DNA of 64,000 nucleotides from Anthonomus grandis grandis (taxonomy: Eukaryota > Arthropoda > Insecta > Coleoptera > Curculionidae). Both the position numbers and the translations under genes were made by a program. Positions 32,953 to 45,756 of the stretch are shown piece after piece (within the stretch, counting starts at the first letter, position 1; every line of letters starts with the position of its first letter). Under the pieces are notes generated by a model. It worked only from the letters and a program-made list of their open reading frames with translations, did not search any database and was not told where the DNA came from. The stretch is from contig NC_065557.1 in the NCBI RefSeq assembly GCF_022605725.1, forward strand, positions 22,385,256 to 22,449,255, read 5' to 3'.

Positions 32953-35209
32953 AGGAATTGCTTCATTGGTAGAAGTCAAACTGTTTGGATCAACAAATTT
33001 ACATCTTAAAGCCTCCTCATGAGTAATAAGATAAGACCCACAACTGACTTTTTATTTGTCACTTTTTTTAAAGTCCTTTAAAGTGCTACTTAGATTTTAG
33101 TGCACATATTGTATTAATGGATCCGTGAAAATTTGTTCATAAAACGTAAAATAAGAAACAATAATGTTATAATTTCTTATAACTGTCGACTTATTCAAAA
33201 AAAATGTATGTCTATTTCATTTTTGACGGTATGGAAAGGGGCTTTTAGTTTGACCCACTATATACGGATTATTGTAATGTCTTTCTGTTTCAACTGTTTC
33301 AAATATATACATTATTCTGATAACTGGCCTTAACGAAATGCATTGACATTCACTACACATACAATATACTTGATCCTTTTCAGATATGCTAAGTGATATC
33401 AAGTGATCTAACATTTTTACTTCTGCAATCGAATTTTTACTTTAGTTTTTTAATTTAAAAGTTGTTTTTTTAATTATTCTATTTGAAAATTAAAGAACGC
33501 AAAAAATCAGTAAATAATAAACCAATCAAGAATTATGCTTTATGATTTAGATGTTAAATTCGTCAAAACATTGAGGTGCATTTAGATGTGCATTCATCAA
33601 CTAATTGGAAGAAATGCCCAGGGCCTGTTTTGAGGTAAATGAGTCTTTCTTACGTCAACAAAGAACAGAAAAATTAGATATGATTTTCTTACTTCTTCAG
33701 TCTATCTTTCCTTTTAAATATTCATCTTTATTATCTCGTTAGATTTGTGATTATAATAATGATATATTTTACTTTATAGATTTTCTAAAGATAGATAATG
33801 GGATAACAATATTTAATAAAGAAAGCTACAAGGAAAATCATATACGGTTGGTTTATTCAATCACTTACAACAATAACGATAGTCAGAATAAATTTGTGAG
33901 AGTTCTGGCGTTTAAAGTTATTTACCAGAGAAAGGATAAGTACTTGGATGCAGTTTAGATTTAGGCTCTTTGGAAGCAAGAAGAGTTTAAATTATTATGT
34001 GCTTTTTGCATCAGATTATCAATGCTGGCATTGACTATTCACAGCTGTTAGCTTTGGTTAGTTTGAGAACCATCTCTGGAAATAAACAAAGCAACAGTTT
34101 TTTTTTGTGTCTTTTTCGATAGGACTAATTATGGGTTAAACGAGCCTATTTCTCGATTAGTTTGTAAAGCTAATTTTTTAAGCAAACGATGCAATTTCTT
34201 CGATTCTAAAATTAAGGAACTAAACTGAGCGATGAGCTATGAGCTAGTATTAATAGTATCAATTTTTCTGGACCTTCTAATCTTTTTCTGAGAGCTACTT
34301 CTGATCCTTTATAGATAGGATCAGTTATTTGAATTTATTGCATATCGATCAACAAAATTAATTACATATATTTACATATTTCTTTTATCATCATCTTTTT
34401 ATGTATCAAATATTTTTTAATTTAAAAATGTTCTACCTTATTATGTAATATAATAGTAATTAAGTAGTATTACATATAGTAATTAAAATATTCCATACTA
34501 CAAGTTACTATACTTCAATCATCTTATATTTCTTAAAACGTACAAAACTCAATACGTAAAGACGTGATATTTTACAAACACCGAAAAAATGTCTTCAGCT
34601 TGAGCAGTTAAAGAAAATTAATAATTTTTCCACCCTGACATTCAAAATTTTCCTTTAGCACATTTATCACGAATAATGCTAATCGACAACTTTATGTATA
34701 TTTTTGAGCAGAAAATTTTAATACAAAATATTTGTTTGAATTATTGATTTTTCAACACCTTAGGAGCACGGAATAAATGAACCAGAATTCCATTTTCTTA
34801 CTAAGATATATAAAAATAATATAAATAATTTAAATTATATATTTAATATTTCATTGTAAAGAAAAAATAGAAATTTTGAAGAAACTTTTATAAATATTTT
34901 AAAATAGTGTTATAATATTTTTGAACTAAATTAAGGCATTACTGGCAGGACTAATCTTAGATGTATTTTGTATAAAAATTAATTCACTGAAGCCATTTAT
35001 CTTCAAATTTAAGGATGAAATATATTTAAGTAAAGAAATAGGCTTACAGAAAAAATAATAATCATGGTAATAAAATTTAACACATTCAATGATAAAAAAA
35101 CGTTTAGCTTCTTATTATAAAGAAATGTTTAATCAAAAAATGTAAAAAGTATCACTATGACTGCTCATCGTGGCTACCATTTTATTATATAAGACGAATT
35201 CTTTTTTCT
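32953..35209. other. AT-rich sequence, nothing recognised
   Basis: Short open frames at 33133-33414 on both strands look like chance. No repeats were paired. Confidence 0.4.
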
Positions 35210-36575
35210 CGGGCGTATCTTCTTCGGATCATGACGTTACAGCCATTACTAAATCGTGGCTCCAGCCAGATATCCAAGATTGGGAATTGTTTCAGAATTC
35301 TTACACCATATACCGATGTAACTCGCATGACATTAATTATTGATGTGGTGGGTTGTAAGTTTAATGTTCAATACTTTACAATTTACGTTATTGTAATCTA
35401 TATACCGCCTGCAGCCAGTAATACAGAAGTTTTATCCTTTTTAGAGTCCTTATCTTCACTTGATGCCATTCAAGCACATAATTATTCGGGGTGATTTTAA
35501 TAACTCCACGTATGGAACTGATTATTGACCTGGGAGAAAACACCAGAGCCTTTTGAATTTCTGTAACGTCTTAAATCTCAACCAATATAATGTTAAACCC
35601 AACTCCCTTAATCGCTGTTTTACTCATAGATCTCTGTCTGCTCATAGATCTTGTGTTTACTAATTTTGACATAGGCCTTTTAAAACATAATGTGCCATTC
35701 GTTAATGAAGACTTATACCACCCACCCTGCCTTATTGGTTAATACCGGTAGGATTCGTCATGCCTCTAATCTTCTTGTCCCTAAAGATAACAGACCCGAA
35801 TTTAATTTTAGGAAAGCAGACTTTGCAATTCGATATTGGATTCTTCTAACGTCTTAGATGCTTGCTGCACCCTTTATGATACACTTCAAGGCATTTTTGT
35901 TTCAACTACACCCCTTAAGCAACAAAGACGTTTTCCTCCTTGGTTTACCAAGGAGATAATAAATAATATTATTAAGAAGGAAAAAGCCTTTAGCGACTTT
36001 AAGTCCCATCGCACTCATTTTTGTTACTCCAGATACACCTCCTTGCGGCGGGGTATAAAGTACCAGGTAGATTTAGCTTATAGAGATCATGTTAGGCAAG
36101 CAGAGGAAAATATACATTCTGATCCATCAATCATTTGCCCATTTGTTCATGGTAAAAAGGGTACGTCACGGATTCCTGTATCTATGAAGGACTTATTTGG
36201 TTCATATGAGGGCCTAGAGAAAATTGTGTCAGCCTTTGCTCGTTTCTTTAAGAACGTGTACAGGGACACTAAGCCATTACATCAACAGAACACTCATGTA
36301 ATATGTGATTCTGACTATGTCCGCATTAGGCCCCACTATCACCACAGAGGACATTATTAGTATTGGTAGATCCCTGAAAAATAAAATTACCGCAGGTCCC
36401 GACGGACCCCAGCACAAAACATAACCTTCAGTTCCTTAACCTGAAGGTTATGTTTTGTGGACCCTAGCTTCGTCGTTAAGGATTGTGTGCAAATACCATC
36501 ATTACCATATATTCAATCTAATAATTCATAGTGGCGCATTTCCTGAAATGTCGAAGACCGCAAGAGTATGCCTAT
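35210..36575 (+). pseudogene. Jockey-like non-LTR ORF2 fragment
   Basis: The endonuclease part reads AITKSWLQPDIQDW, then VIVIYIPPAASNTEVLSFLE. The linker between endonuclease and RT at 35836-36360 is open: FPPWFTKEIINNIIKKEKAF, later KGTSRIPVSMKDLFGS and FARFFKNVYRDTK. The RT starts with GRSLKNKITAGPDG (about 36363-36405) and, after a 49-bp palindromic insertion, continues FVVKDCVQI, LPYIFNLIIHSGAFPEMSKT. It then breaks off near 36575. Stops and frameshifts throughout. It differs from the CR1-like element that begins at 37030. Confidence 0.75.
36413..36459. repeat. Perfect 19-bp inverted repeat inserted in an RT relic
   Basis: CACAAAACATAACCTTCAG at 36413-36431 and its exact complement at 36441-36459 are separated by TTCCTTAAC. 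A near-identical word, GGACCCCAGC on the left and GGACCCTAGC on the right, flanks the hairpin as a direct repeat. It interrupts the reverse-transcriptase reading between GPDG and FVVKDC. Confidence 0.9.
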
Positions 36576-36689
36576 AGTAAATTAATGACACCAGTGTGTT
36601 TGTTGTATGTTTAAAAAAATAATAATAGAATAAATAAAGTGGCACACACCTGGGAATCGTAGGCATAGTAAAGTTTAGAATAAGAGAAT

Positions 36690-36930
36690 TAATTTTTCAT
36701 GCTTTCATGCAACATAGAGAGAAAATAACAACGGTCCAAGAATAGATTCTTGTCAGATTCCAGTTTTAATTAAAACATAGTCAAATTTTAAAATATAAAA
36801 GGATGGTCTTATATTACCACGCATAAGAATTATTTGAAAGACCATAATAGTGAATTTTACCAATATAGTGTGAATAATAGTATCAAAAACTGAAGTCAAG
36901 AAGACGCAATCCAGTTATTTTCTTTTGGTT
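36690..36930 (-). pseudogene. Antisense reverse-transcriptase fragment
   Basis: On the minus strand, motif-A-like words (DCVFLTSVFDTIIHTILVKF, about 36880) are followed by KTGI then QESILGPLLFSLYVA (about 36700-36760), the motif B/C neighbourhood of a Jockey-type RT. It is heavily decayed. It lies back to back with the plus-strand element starting at 37030. Confidence 0.6.
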
Positions 36931-37029
36931 CTCATTGAGATCCAACAAGTGTAGTACTATATTGATTACTAAATCCGCCCTGACATTTATGAAATATATT
37001 ATTTATATTACAAAATAAAACTATCTGAC

Positions 37030-39826
37030 TATAATGGATATCATGGAGGAACCATGATCTTGGCTAGGCAAACAATTGAAACGTTTTTTTGTAATATTGA
37101 TAAGTATGATAATCTTCTGTTAGAGAATGTTTTTGAATTCTCTCTTTTTTTTTGTAAGCGTTTTAATTTATATATTCTTTCTGTTTATAGGCCACCTACA
37201 GGAGATATTGCTATGTTTCTGGACAAATTTGATTCTCTTTTATCCCATTTGTCCCTACACTTTAAGGTTATAATAACTTAAGGCTGGTGATTTTAATATC
37301 AACTACACTGATGAAACCTTGCCACGTACTTCTCTTTTAAGTATTTTAAATTCTTACGACTTGAAAATGCACGTTCTTTCTCTCACACGAATAACTTCTT
37401 CATCTGCAACTACAATTGACTATTTCTGTACAAATTTTGATGATGTTTTATGCACAGTACTCCCATCTGGTATTTCCGACCATGAAGCTATTCTTGCTAA
37501 AATGCCATATAGTACTGTATCATCTCCATCTCATTATATGGGAAGAATTTTCAGCAGGAGATATTTCAATGCTTTTTCTTCTGCTACAGCTTCGATAAAT
37601 TGGAATGCACTTGAAACGGCTTCTGACCCACTTACTTTATTTTTTCAAGTTCTGTGTGATAAGATCAATCAGTGCTTTTCTAAAATGAGGCTTAAAACTA
37701 AGAAACGAAAACCATAGGTTTTTTGAAACCTCCGTTTTTTGACTAAATTGTGCAAATATACCACAAATGAAAATATCCTTGTATATCATCAGAAATACCG
37801 TAGTCTGTACAGAGAGACAATTAAAGCAGCAAAATCTAATTATTATAGGGATCGCTTAAATATGTCATCAAATAGGCAAAGAGAGTGTTGGTCGATTATT
37901 AATGATTTTAGACATTGCCATAGAAAAGTATCTGAACCGGAGTTAAGGCCTGATATTTTAAATGACTATTATTGTGATATACCTAATATCTTACTCAAGG
38001 GCATTCGTAGTAACATTGATCCCTTACACTATCTTTAACAAGTGTCGGTTGAGCATTCATTATTCTTTCATCCTGTCGATCTTACCGAAGTAAAAAATTA
38101 AATCAAACGCCTAAAAAACCATAAATCATCTGGAGCTGATGGGATATCTTCGAGGTTGTTACTCTTTTTGCCTGATTCAGCCTTAAATGCTTTAGTTTCT
38201 GCCATAAACAATTCTTTACATATTGGCATTTTTCCTTCATGTTTAAAGGAGGCAGTGAATATCCCTCTTCATAAGGGTGGAGATTTGGATCAGCCTTGTA
38301 ATTTCCGGCCCATTTCTATTTTGTCTACCCTCTCTAAGATAGTTGAAAAACTTGCAAAAAGCAGAATTTTGTCCTTTTTACATCATAATGGCATTTTGTC
38401 TGCAAATCAGTTTGGATTTCAAGCCGGTAAAGGGACTCATGATGCTGTTTTTAGCTTTTTGGAGAGCGTCTATGCGTCCTTGAATTCTGGCGGCAGTGTT
38501 TTGTGATCTATCCAAAGCATTTGACTGTGTGGATCATGAAATACTGTTATCTAAGCTTGATAAATATGGTTTTAGGGGCGTAGCGTTGCGATGGCTTGAG
38601 TCCTATCTATCAAATCGTACTCAGAAGGTTACAGTGTCTGGGCGTTTGTCTGCTTTTAGATCCCTAAAATGCGGCGTTCCCCGGGGTTCAGTGTTGGGAC
38701 CACTGTTATTTTTACTGTATGTGGATGACTTAAGTTCATTGAAACTGCAGAGCAAGGTGGTTCAGTTTGCTGATGATACCACCATATTATGGAGCCATAA
38801 AAATTCTGATTATATTAAGACTTGTATCCTTGAAGACCTTCAGATTTTATCAGGGTGGTGTGCTTCCAACAGGCTCGTGTTTAATGTAAGTAAGACGTCT
38901 ATTATGGGGTTTAAGTGCGATGTTCAGGGTCTGATGTTTGACGAAAATTCCCTCTTGCAGAATAAAGAGTGCTGCAAGTTCCTAAGAATTACCATTGATG
39001 GTCGCCTTCGGTTTGAAGGTCATATTTTACATTTAACTGGGAAATTATCTTCTGGATGTTTTGCAGTAAGAATGGCAAAACAAGAGCTGGGAGGGGTGGT
39101 TGCACGTTCAGTGTACTTTTCAGTTATTGAATCTCATATTCGGCATGGCTTGCCTTTTTGAGGTTTAACCAATAAGGGCTTCTTAACATTGTCTTTGTTA
39201 TTCAAAAAAAAGCAGTTAGATACCTGTGTTCTGCTAAGTTAAGAGATTCTTGCAAACCCCTCTTCATTTCTGAAAAAATCCTAACTGTTTTTTCATTCTT
39301 TATCTTAGAAACAGCTGCTCTTATTCACAAAATTCCCAAACTACCCTCTGACACTGGCCATTTGATTCGTCGTGTAAATGATGTTCCCCTACCTATTCCT
39401 ACGTCCCTTACCAAAAACTCATTAATTTACATAAGTAAAAAAATTTATAATCATGTTCCTCATCCATATATCGGATATTAAGAAATTTAAAAGAGAATTA
39501 AAGTCGCTTTTATTGGCTAAGGCATATTATAACCTGGATGACTTTTTTAATGATAGGTTTTAACCTTGGACATGTTGGAAAGTTTTTTTTTCCTTTTTTT
39601 TCTCTAGTTTTGTCAACAAGTTTACCTTTATTTAGTAATTGATTGTTTTATTCAGTTATCTTTAATTCAAGTATGTTCAAAAAGTTTTGTCTTCTTGTGT
39701 TTAAATTTGTTCATTATTTTGTCAAATTTTGAAATTGTATTTTTATTTTGTTTTTTAGCTTGTAGGATGCTTGTACACAAGATTATTCTTACGTAATATA
39801 GCACATTTTCTTTCTTTCTTTCTTTA
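37030..39826 (+). mobile_element. CR1-like non-LTR retrotransposon, 5'-truncated
   Basis: The element starts within its endonuclease (HGGTMILARQTIETFF) and ends in a TTTCTTTCTTTCTTT tail at about 39808-39826. Gene order and motifs match the copy inside P element B at 8.9-11.7 kb. It is the best preserved retrotransposon in the window. Confidence 0.85.
37033..39560 (+). pseudogene. CR1-like ORF2: endonuclease and reverse transcriptase, FADD intact
   Basis: Endonuclease: LYILSVYRPPTGD, GDFNINYTDETLPR, TTIDYFCTNFDDV and SGISDHEAI, the last being the SDH motif of the catalytic centre. Linker at 37739-38038. RT: KNHKSSGADGISSRLL, VNIPLHKGGDLDQPCNFRPI, NQFGFQAGKGTHDAVFSF, LFCDLSKAFDCVDHEILLSK (motif A), CGVPRGSVLGPLLFLLYVDD (motif B and after) and VQFADDTTILW (motif C with both Asp). 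Then CCKFLRITIDGRLRF and IESHIRHGLPF. A degenerate C-terminus runs to about 39560. It is interrupted by a few frameshifts (about 37275, 37730, 38035-38150, 38500) and stops, yet the 221-residue RT core at 38496-39161 is open. Confidence 0.9.
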
Positions 39827-39869
39827 AATATATTGTTTCAAAATTTAAAAAATGCCAGGTAAAAAAATT

Positions 39870-40208
39870 CTAAATTTCAGGAAAGTTATTCTGAAATATA
39901 CCGAAATTAACGACATTCAACAGAGGTTTTAGGCAAATTGGCCAATAAAAAATTAAATCCTTTATTAATAATTTATTTTCACTTTCAGAGCCAATACTAA
40001 TAAGGTTTATTAATTTTATTAGATTAGATTCATTAAATAATGTCAAATTTAATTTACCAGATGAACTCTTAGAAAAAATATTATTATTGTAAATTAAACT
40101 TGGCTCCCTTGATGCAGTCAAGTTGCTAGAGTTTCCAAAATATTTATTCAGTAATTTAGAATAAACAAAATTAGGTATGAAGTAATTTAGAATATGTATT
40201 TTGTACAA
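39870..40208 (-). pseudogene. Non-LTR reverse-transcriptase N-terminal fragment
   Basis: A 112-codon minus-strand frame whose latter part, LISIGSESENKLLIKDLIFY and PLLNVVNFGIFQNNFPEI, follows the pattern of the RT start in non-LTR elements (normally KSPGxDGI...KLLKD, then PL..L.N.S...G.FP). The earlier part is low-complexity, rich in Asn and Ser. Assignment is by pattern only. Confidence 0.45.
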
Positions 40209-41114
40209 GATTTAACTTTTTTGGCAGTAGACCAAAAAATTTTACCGACCTTTATGCTCGTATTATGGCATGCTTTATAAAGTTTCTTAGAACTCGATAA
40301 TATTTAAGCAGGTAAATATATTTTTATTTGCCTCATTTCATAATTTAATTAAAAATTTTATGTTATATGTCTAAGGTAAAAACGGAAAATTTTTAATTTT
40401 TTTTAAGCTGAGCAGGTGCAAATTTGTCAATTAAGTACTTAATTTTTAAATAATTATCTAGCGAAAAAGTCCTATAAATATTTTATATTATTGTATTAAG
40501 TTACATATATCTTGATGCAGATAAGAATATATATATTTTCTTAAGATCGTGATGTTTATTTAATTTTACAGTGAAAAATGCACCGTGTTCTCTAATGTCT
40601 TTTGTAAAAGACGATCAAAAGAAAGATTATAATGATCAGATTCTAAATACATATTTAGAATTAGGTGATGTTTTTTTTCTGGCAGCAAAAGCATCAACTT
40701 TCATAATTATTATTAAAAATTCATAAACCATACATTACTTAATTATATTAACATTCTTTTAAGTAGAATAATGAATTGGGGTATTTTCAAATCTTAAAAA
40801 AAAAACTAAAAACTGAAATTATACTTATTAAAAAAAATTCTACACTCTCCTTAAATATTCTGCAATTTTTTTTTTAATTTAGTGGCAGGAGAAATTTTTA
40901 AAGATTATCGACTCATCAATTATCGTTTTTCTGGCAACTTCATTGATTATTCTTTTTACTTTTAATATATATGTCTCTTTTTTATTAAAACAACTTGTAT
41001 ATCTAATAAAAGACTTTGTAAGCATGTATTTGTGTAAATTTTATCATTAAAGTTTATATACGAGCAACCCTCTTTACTAACATACATCTTATTATAAATT
41101 TAAGTAATTCGTTA

Positions 41115-41210
41115 AATAAAAATATTTATACTTATAAATAAAATCATGCCTTTAATAAAACAACAAATTTTAAAGGCATGATTTTATTTATAAGTATAAA
41201 TATTTTTATT
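41115..41210. repeat. Perfect 41-bp inverted repeat, 14-nt loop
   Basis: The arm at 41115-41155 (starting AATAAAAATATTTATACTTA) has an exact complement at 41170-41210. Perfect pairing over 41 bp shows that this snap-back is recent or maintained. Confidence 0.95.
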
Positions 41211-42039
41211 ATATATTATTTATATAAATATTTGATACTTACCTCCAAGTTTATCAAACCTTAGATCTTAGAACTTCTTAATTATTTATTTTGAAGATTA
41301 TAATTTAAATGTGACCGTACTTATAGCGGCATACGAAATAAACTTAACTTATTCATCTCGGATTTTAAGCATATAATTTCTATAAAAGGGATCCTTTGAG
41401 CTTAAAGCTTAAGAACTGTAAAGTATGAAATTCCGTTTAGAGACTCATAATTAATATGTATTAAACACATAAGTTTCTATGTATTTAGCTTAATGCTTTT
41501 TAGGTTTTCGGAGCCGCCCAATGTATATGTAGTTTGCCTAAGTAAATAAATATGAAAATTGCATGAATAAAAAGGGTGAAAAGCTGTTTTAGGAATCTGT
41601 ATGTTAGTTTTGCAAATTAACGTGCATTACCATGAAGTTTACAACTACAGATAATATAAATCAATTTTAGTTTGGTAGTTATCATTTAAAATACAGTTAT
41701 AGAAATATAATAGATGAATATAATAAAATATTAAATGAATAAAAAACACTGAAGATTACAAAGCATTCGAGTTTTAAAAAAGAATAGCTATTATATGTGT
41801 ACCACTATTCAAACTTGTTTTACTTTATAAGATGTTCGTTTCAGTAGATGTACCGAAAAATCATTATTAACTCTATAATTTTTGTCCTGAAGAGTAGAAC
41901 TGGTTATCATAGACAAACTAAATTACCACACATTACAACTTGAAAATTACCAAACTAGTAGCGATAGGGATACAGTTCTTGACAATTTTCACTTGACAGG
42001 TCCTTAACATAATTTGGGTTTACGTAGATAAGTAGCTAG

Positions 42040-42070
42040 TTTAATGATAAGCGTATGGCTTATCATTAAA
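42040..42070. repeat. 13-bp inverted repeat, 5-nt loop
   Basis: TTTAATGATAAGC (42040-42052) and its complement (42058-42070) enclose GTATG. Weaker complementarity extends outward (GTAGC at 42032, GGCTAC at about 42080). Confidence 0.8.
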
Positions 42071-42249
42071 TTAAGTTTATGGCTACTTATAAACGCAAAA
42101 CAATTTAAAAAATTTGAAAAAAAAATATAATCAATAAAAATTTCTGCTGATAAAGTTGTGTAAATCAAAGATTAGTATATTGTCCCCGTAAAAATCTACA
42201 TAAAATAATACTTAGTATTAATAATAGGAAAATCACATGAACCTGCAAA

Positions 42250-42925
42250 AACAGAGTAATAATAAAAGTAAACGGGCTACCTGAGAGAGAAACCGACGAC
42301 CCAGTTGAAAAAGTCATAGATATTGTGAATAATAAACTAGAAGTTGGATTAATATTTAATGGTTTGTCAGATTGTTTTCGCCTTGGAAAAAAGAATTGAG
42401 TAAATCTAGCAAAAGCAATGGTTTTTGGTATTTATCTCTAGCATAAGAAGAGAAACGACTGCTTAAAGAAACGTCAATTTCTTAAGGGTACAAATATCTT
42501 CTTGACTGAGGATCTTACGTTGGAAGAAAGAGCTCAGCGCAGGATTTTGACGCTAAAATTGAAGGAGTCAAGGGCTCAAGATCAGCCTATTTAAAGGGCC
42601 TGTTTAATTTCCTAATTGTAGGTGGTGCTTCTTATACTTACGAGGACTTTATTGAAGCCAAAGGGTCAACACAAGAACCTGTCGAAAACTCACCGGCTTC
42701 CTCTGCTGGCGAACAGTGCCATAAATATCTTATTCTATCCATCCCAATTAAAGAAGCAGGGAAAAACAAAGACAAAAATAAATTAAGAATTCTACCGGAG
42801 TCGAATAGGAAACAAAAGCTGCCACAGATCTATAATCCCACTACTCCAACGGAAAAAAGTAAAAAACGGCAGGTTTTGTATCGCACTCGAGCCACATCAG
42901 TTTCAACATCAAAAAAGATAGCATA
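42250..42925 (+). pseudogene. Non-LTR ORF1 (nucleic-acid-binding, RRM-like)
   Basis: Across frameshifts the region reads VNGLPERETDDPVEKVIDIV, LSDCFRLGKKN, then RQFLKGTNIFLTEDLTLEE and RAQRRILTLKLKESRAQ. This layout (GLPE ... FRLGK ... LKGSKIFI.EDLT) is the ORF1 signature of Jockey/CR1-type elements. A C-terminal polar stretch ends at about 42925. Heavily decayed. Confidence 0.65.
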
Positions 42926-43820
42926 ACATAAATGTAAGGTATTCTTCTCTCATTGTATATTAATAGCTATTGTATTGGAATCTAGTTTTACTGTTTTATT
43001 TTTTAGTATTATTTTTTTAATGGCCTTGTGTGTAGCACATTTAGCCACAAGGTCCGGAACAACGGTATTCATGTTGTAGGATGACTCTTATCTCACAGCC
43101 ACCTAAACACCTGTATCTCAAAGAAATTTAAAAAACTCATTGGTTCACTTAATTATTTAAAAACTTATATCTAACTCTTTATAACTGTTTTATTGAATGT
43201 GCATATTTTAAAGTATGTGAGCGAGTGTTTAATTATATAATTACTGAATGCTTTATTTTTGAACTGTTACTTGTTGTATGTCGTATGTCATTATTTTATT
43301 TTTATTGTTATTTTATGGTTTCACCATGAAAATTGCAGATTTAAATATTAGATTTATTTTTACAGGTTTTAATGAATTTTCTACTTTGGTCTTACAACAT
43401 AATTTTAATGAAGTTGTGGCAACAGAAACTTGGTTACATTCAGTGATCCCGTTGGATATTTTTGATATACCTGGTTTTAGCATTCATTTAGAGATTATCA
43501 TTCATAAGGATCGTTTGCGCGGAAGAGGGGGTGGTCTGCTCGTGTACGTAAGAAGTTCATTTTCGATATCAGAAATAGATTTCGATTTTCCGATCAGTGA
43601 AAGCGTAGAATATTTATTTTTTAAGTTTAAATTATGTAATAGAGCTTATTATATTTCCACCTATTATAGACCACCAGACTCCTCAATGCCTGACTTTCTT
43701 AACGATATAGATAATATATTTTGTTATATCTGTAGTGCCATTATTTACATCACATGCAGTGGAGATTATAATAATGATTTTGTTAAAGTACTCAACCCAG
43801 TTTTAACATGTTTGGATATA

Positions 43821-45756
43821 CAGTGACCGCCTAAAGTTCCGCATAAATTCGATAAAAATTAGAGACATGATTTTTTGAGAAAACGCTCGGACCCGTCGAT
43901 TTTTATTTTAAGTTGCGCATTATTTCACATAAATGTTTGTATACAGGGTGAAACAAAAAAAAGATATGACGTCATCGGTCATTTTTTTAAATGGAATGCT
44001 ATATTTTTTATAGCATTTATGAAATATGTAGGCAAAATTCCAAGCAAGTTTCGTATAACACACCTTATCTCGAAACTCAACTGTTTCAGAAATATTTATA
44101 TTTAACCAACAAGAAAGCAAGTAAGTACGTCTATTTACAAATTAAGATAAAATGGAGTATAAAATGTAATAAAATGTAAAAACTCAAGTGTTATATGTTA
44201 TTATTTGTTACTCTGTATCAAGTGTTCAAACTGATTTTAAACCCATTTACTTCTTGGCAGAAAGCAAGACGGTTTACAAACTCATGTAAAACACTATTAA
44301 TTATTTCGGGTGATATACGTCTAATTTCATATCTAATGCTATTTTTCAAATCTTCTACGTCGTTTGGCTTCTCAATATAAAGTTTACCTTTTAGGTACCC
44401 CCCATAGAAAATAGTCGCAGGGATTTAGGTCTGGGGACCTGGCCGGCCACTCTATTGGCCCTCTTCGTCCTATCCATCTTTCTGGGAATACTGTATCCAA
44501 GTAATTACGGACATCTCGAAAGAAATGTGGCGGTGCGCCGTCTTGTTGAAACCACAAATTATCTGTCGGGACAGCAGCGTCTTGTTCGTCTGGGTATAGG
44601 GCAGCCAAAGCAGGGATAGGATCTTCTTGAAGAAAATTCAAATAGCGTTGTCCTGTTAAGTTTTCTTCGAAAAAGTATGGTCATATTACGTTATTTTCTA
44701 CGATACCAGCCCAAACATTAATAGATTTACGGTACTGTGTATGAGCATCAGTTGCTCAGTGTGGATTTGACACGGACCAGTACCCACAATTTTGCCGACT
44801 TACGACACCGTTTAAACAAAAAGTTGCTTTATCCGAAATCAAAACTCGTAACACAAACTGACGGTTATTATTGTAAATGTCTTTTTGTCATCATTTGCTC
44901 GCAATATTAGTTTCTTTGATCAGGATCGTCTTCATTTAATTCGTGTATTAGTCTAATTTTATAAGGGTGGTCTTCATTTGCCTTTAAAATGCGTCTTACT
45001 AACGTTCCGGCTATATTATTATCAACTGAAATTTGTGAAGTTGCATTGTTGATTTACTTCGACGGAGAACAGAACGTTTAATTTTGTTTCTTCAGAAATT
45101 TTTGGACGAACTGATCTTGGCAAATCCCTACCATGACCTGAAGTTATGAATTTGTGCTCTATTCTACTAACTGTTGACTGAGAAATAGGATGGTTTGGGT
45201 ATTTGGCATTAAAGAGTTTACTTACTTCTTTTTGCGTGGGCACTCGATCCTCGTACCCTAGCATCATCAAAATTTCAATTCGTGGGGTTTCCGTTAAATT
45301 AGCCATAAATTATTCTGATAAAAACTATTAATTTTCGAACTGACAGTGACATTCGAAAATTGAGAATCTTTACAAGGGCAATCATGGAAATAGAAATAAT
45401 CGGTAGTGTTTATAATATTATTTTTATCCTCGATACCTTAATTTGTAAATAGACGTACTTATTTGTTTTCTTGTTATTTAAATATAAATATTTCTAAAAC
45501 AGTTGAGTTTTGAGATAAGGTGTGTTTTACGAAACTTGCTTAGAATTGCGCCTATATTTCATAAATGCAATAAAAAATATAGCATTCCACTTAAAAAAAT
45601 GACCGATGACGTCAGATCTTTTTTTTTGTTCCACCCTGTATACAAAAACTTATGTGAAATAATGCGCAACTTAAAAATCTACGGGTCCGAGCGTTTTCTC
45701 AAAAAATCATGTCTCTAATTTTTATCGAATTTATGCGGAACTTAAGGCGGTCACTG
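43821..45756 (-). mobile_element. DD41D mariner element with about 327-bp TIRs
   Basis: Terminal inverted repeats at 43821-44148 and 45431-45756 begin CAGTGACCGCC and are flanked by TA (43819-43820, 45757-45758). The TIRs pair along their length with modest divergence. For example, AAATTCGATAAAAATTAGAG at 43847 matches its complement near 45714. Inside lies one minus-strand transposase. The insertion is in the endonuclease of the non-LTR element. Confidence 0.92.
44218..45306 (-). pseudogene. DD41D (rosa-like) mariner transposase
   Basis: A start at 45306 gives MANLTETPRIEILMMLGYED, then the HTH (PTQKEVSKLFNAKYP, QSTVSRIEHKF) and a DNA-binding linker (GHGRDLPRSVRPKISEETKL). After a frame shift near 45040 the catalytic domain has ISDKATFCLNG (first Asp), INVWAGIV, NLTGQRYLNFLQEDPIPALA, FQQDGAPPHFF (second Asp) and IEWPARSPDLNPCDYFLWG (third Asp). 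I count 41 residues between the second and third Asp. A shift in a G run near 44400 leads to the C-terminal frame LYIEKPNDVEDLKNSIRYEI and FCQEVNGFKISLNT, with the stop at 44218-44220. About 363 codons. All three catalytic Asp can be read, but several frameshifts and stops inactivate it. Confidence 0.88.

Larger units (their letters stand above)
40209..42239. other. AT-rich sequence with hairpins, no gene seen
   Basis: Apart from the two inverted repeats listed below nothing was recognised. Confidence 0.4.

Noticed and set aside
43875..44380. Several 60-76 codon frames on both strands
   Set aside because: They fall inside the long TIR and the transposase C-terminus of the DD41D element.
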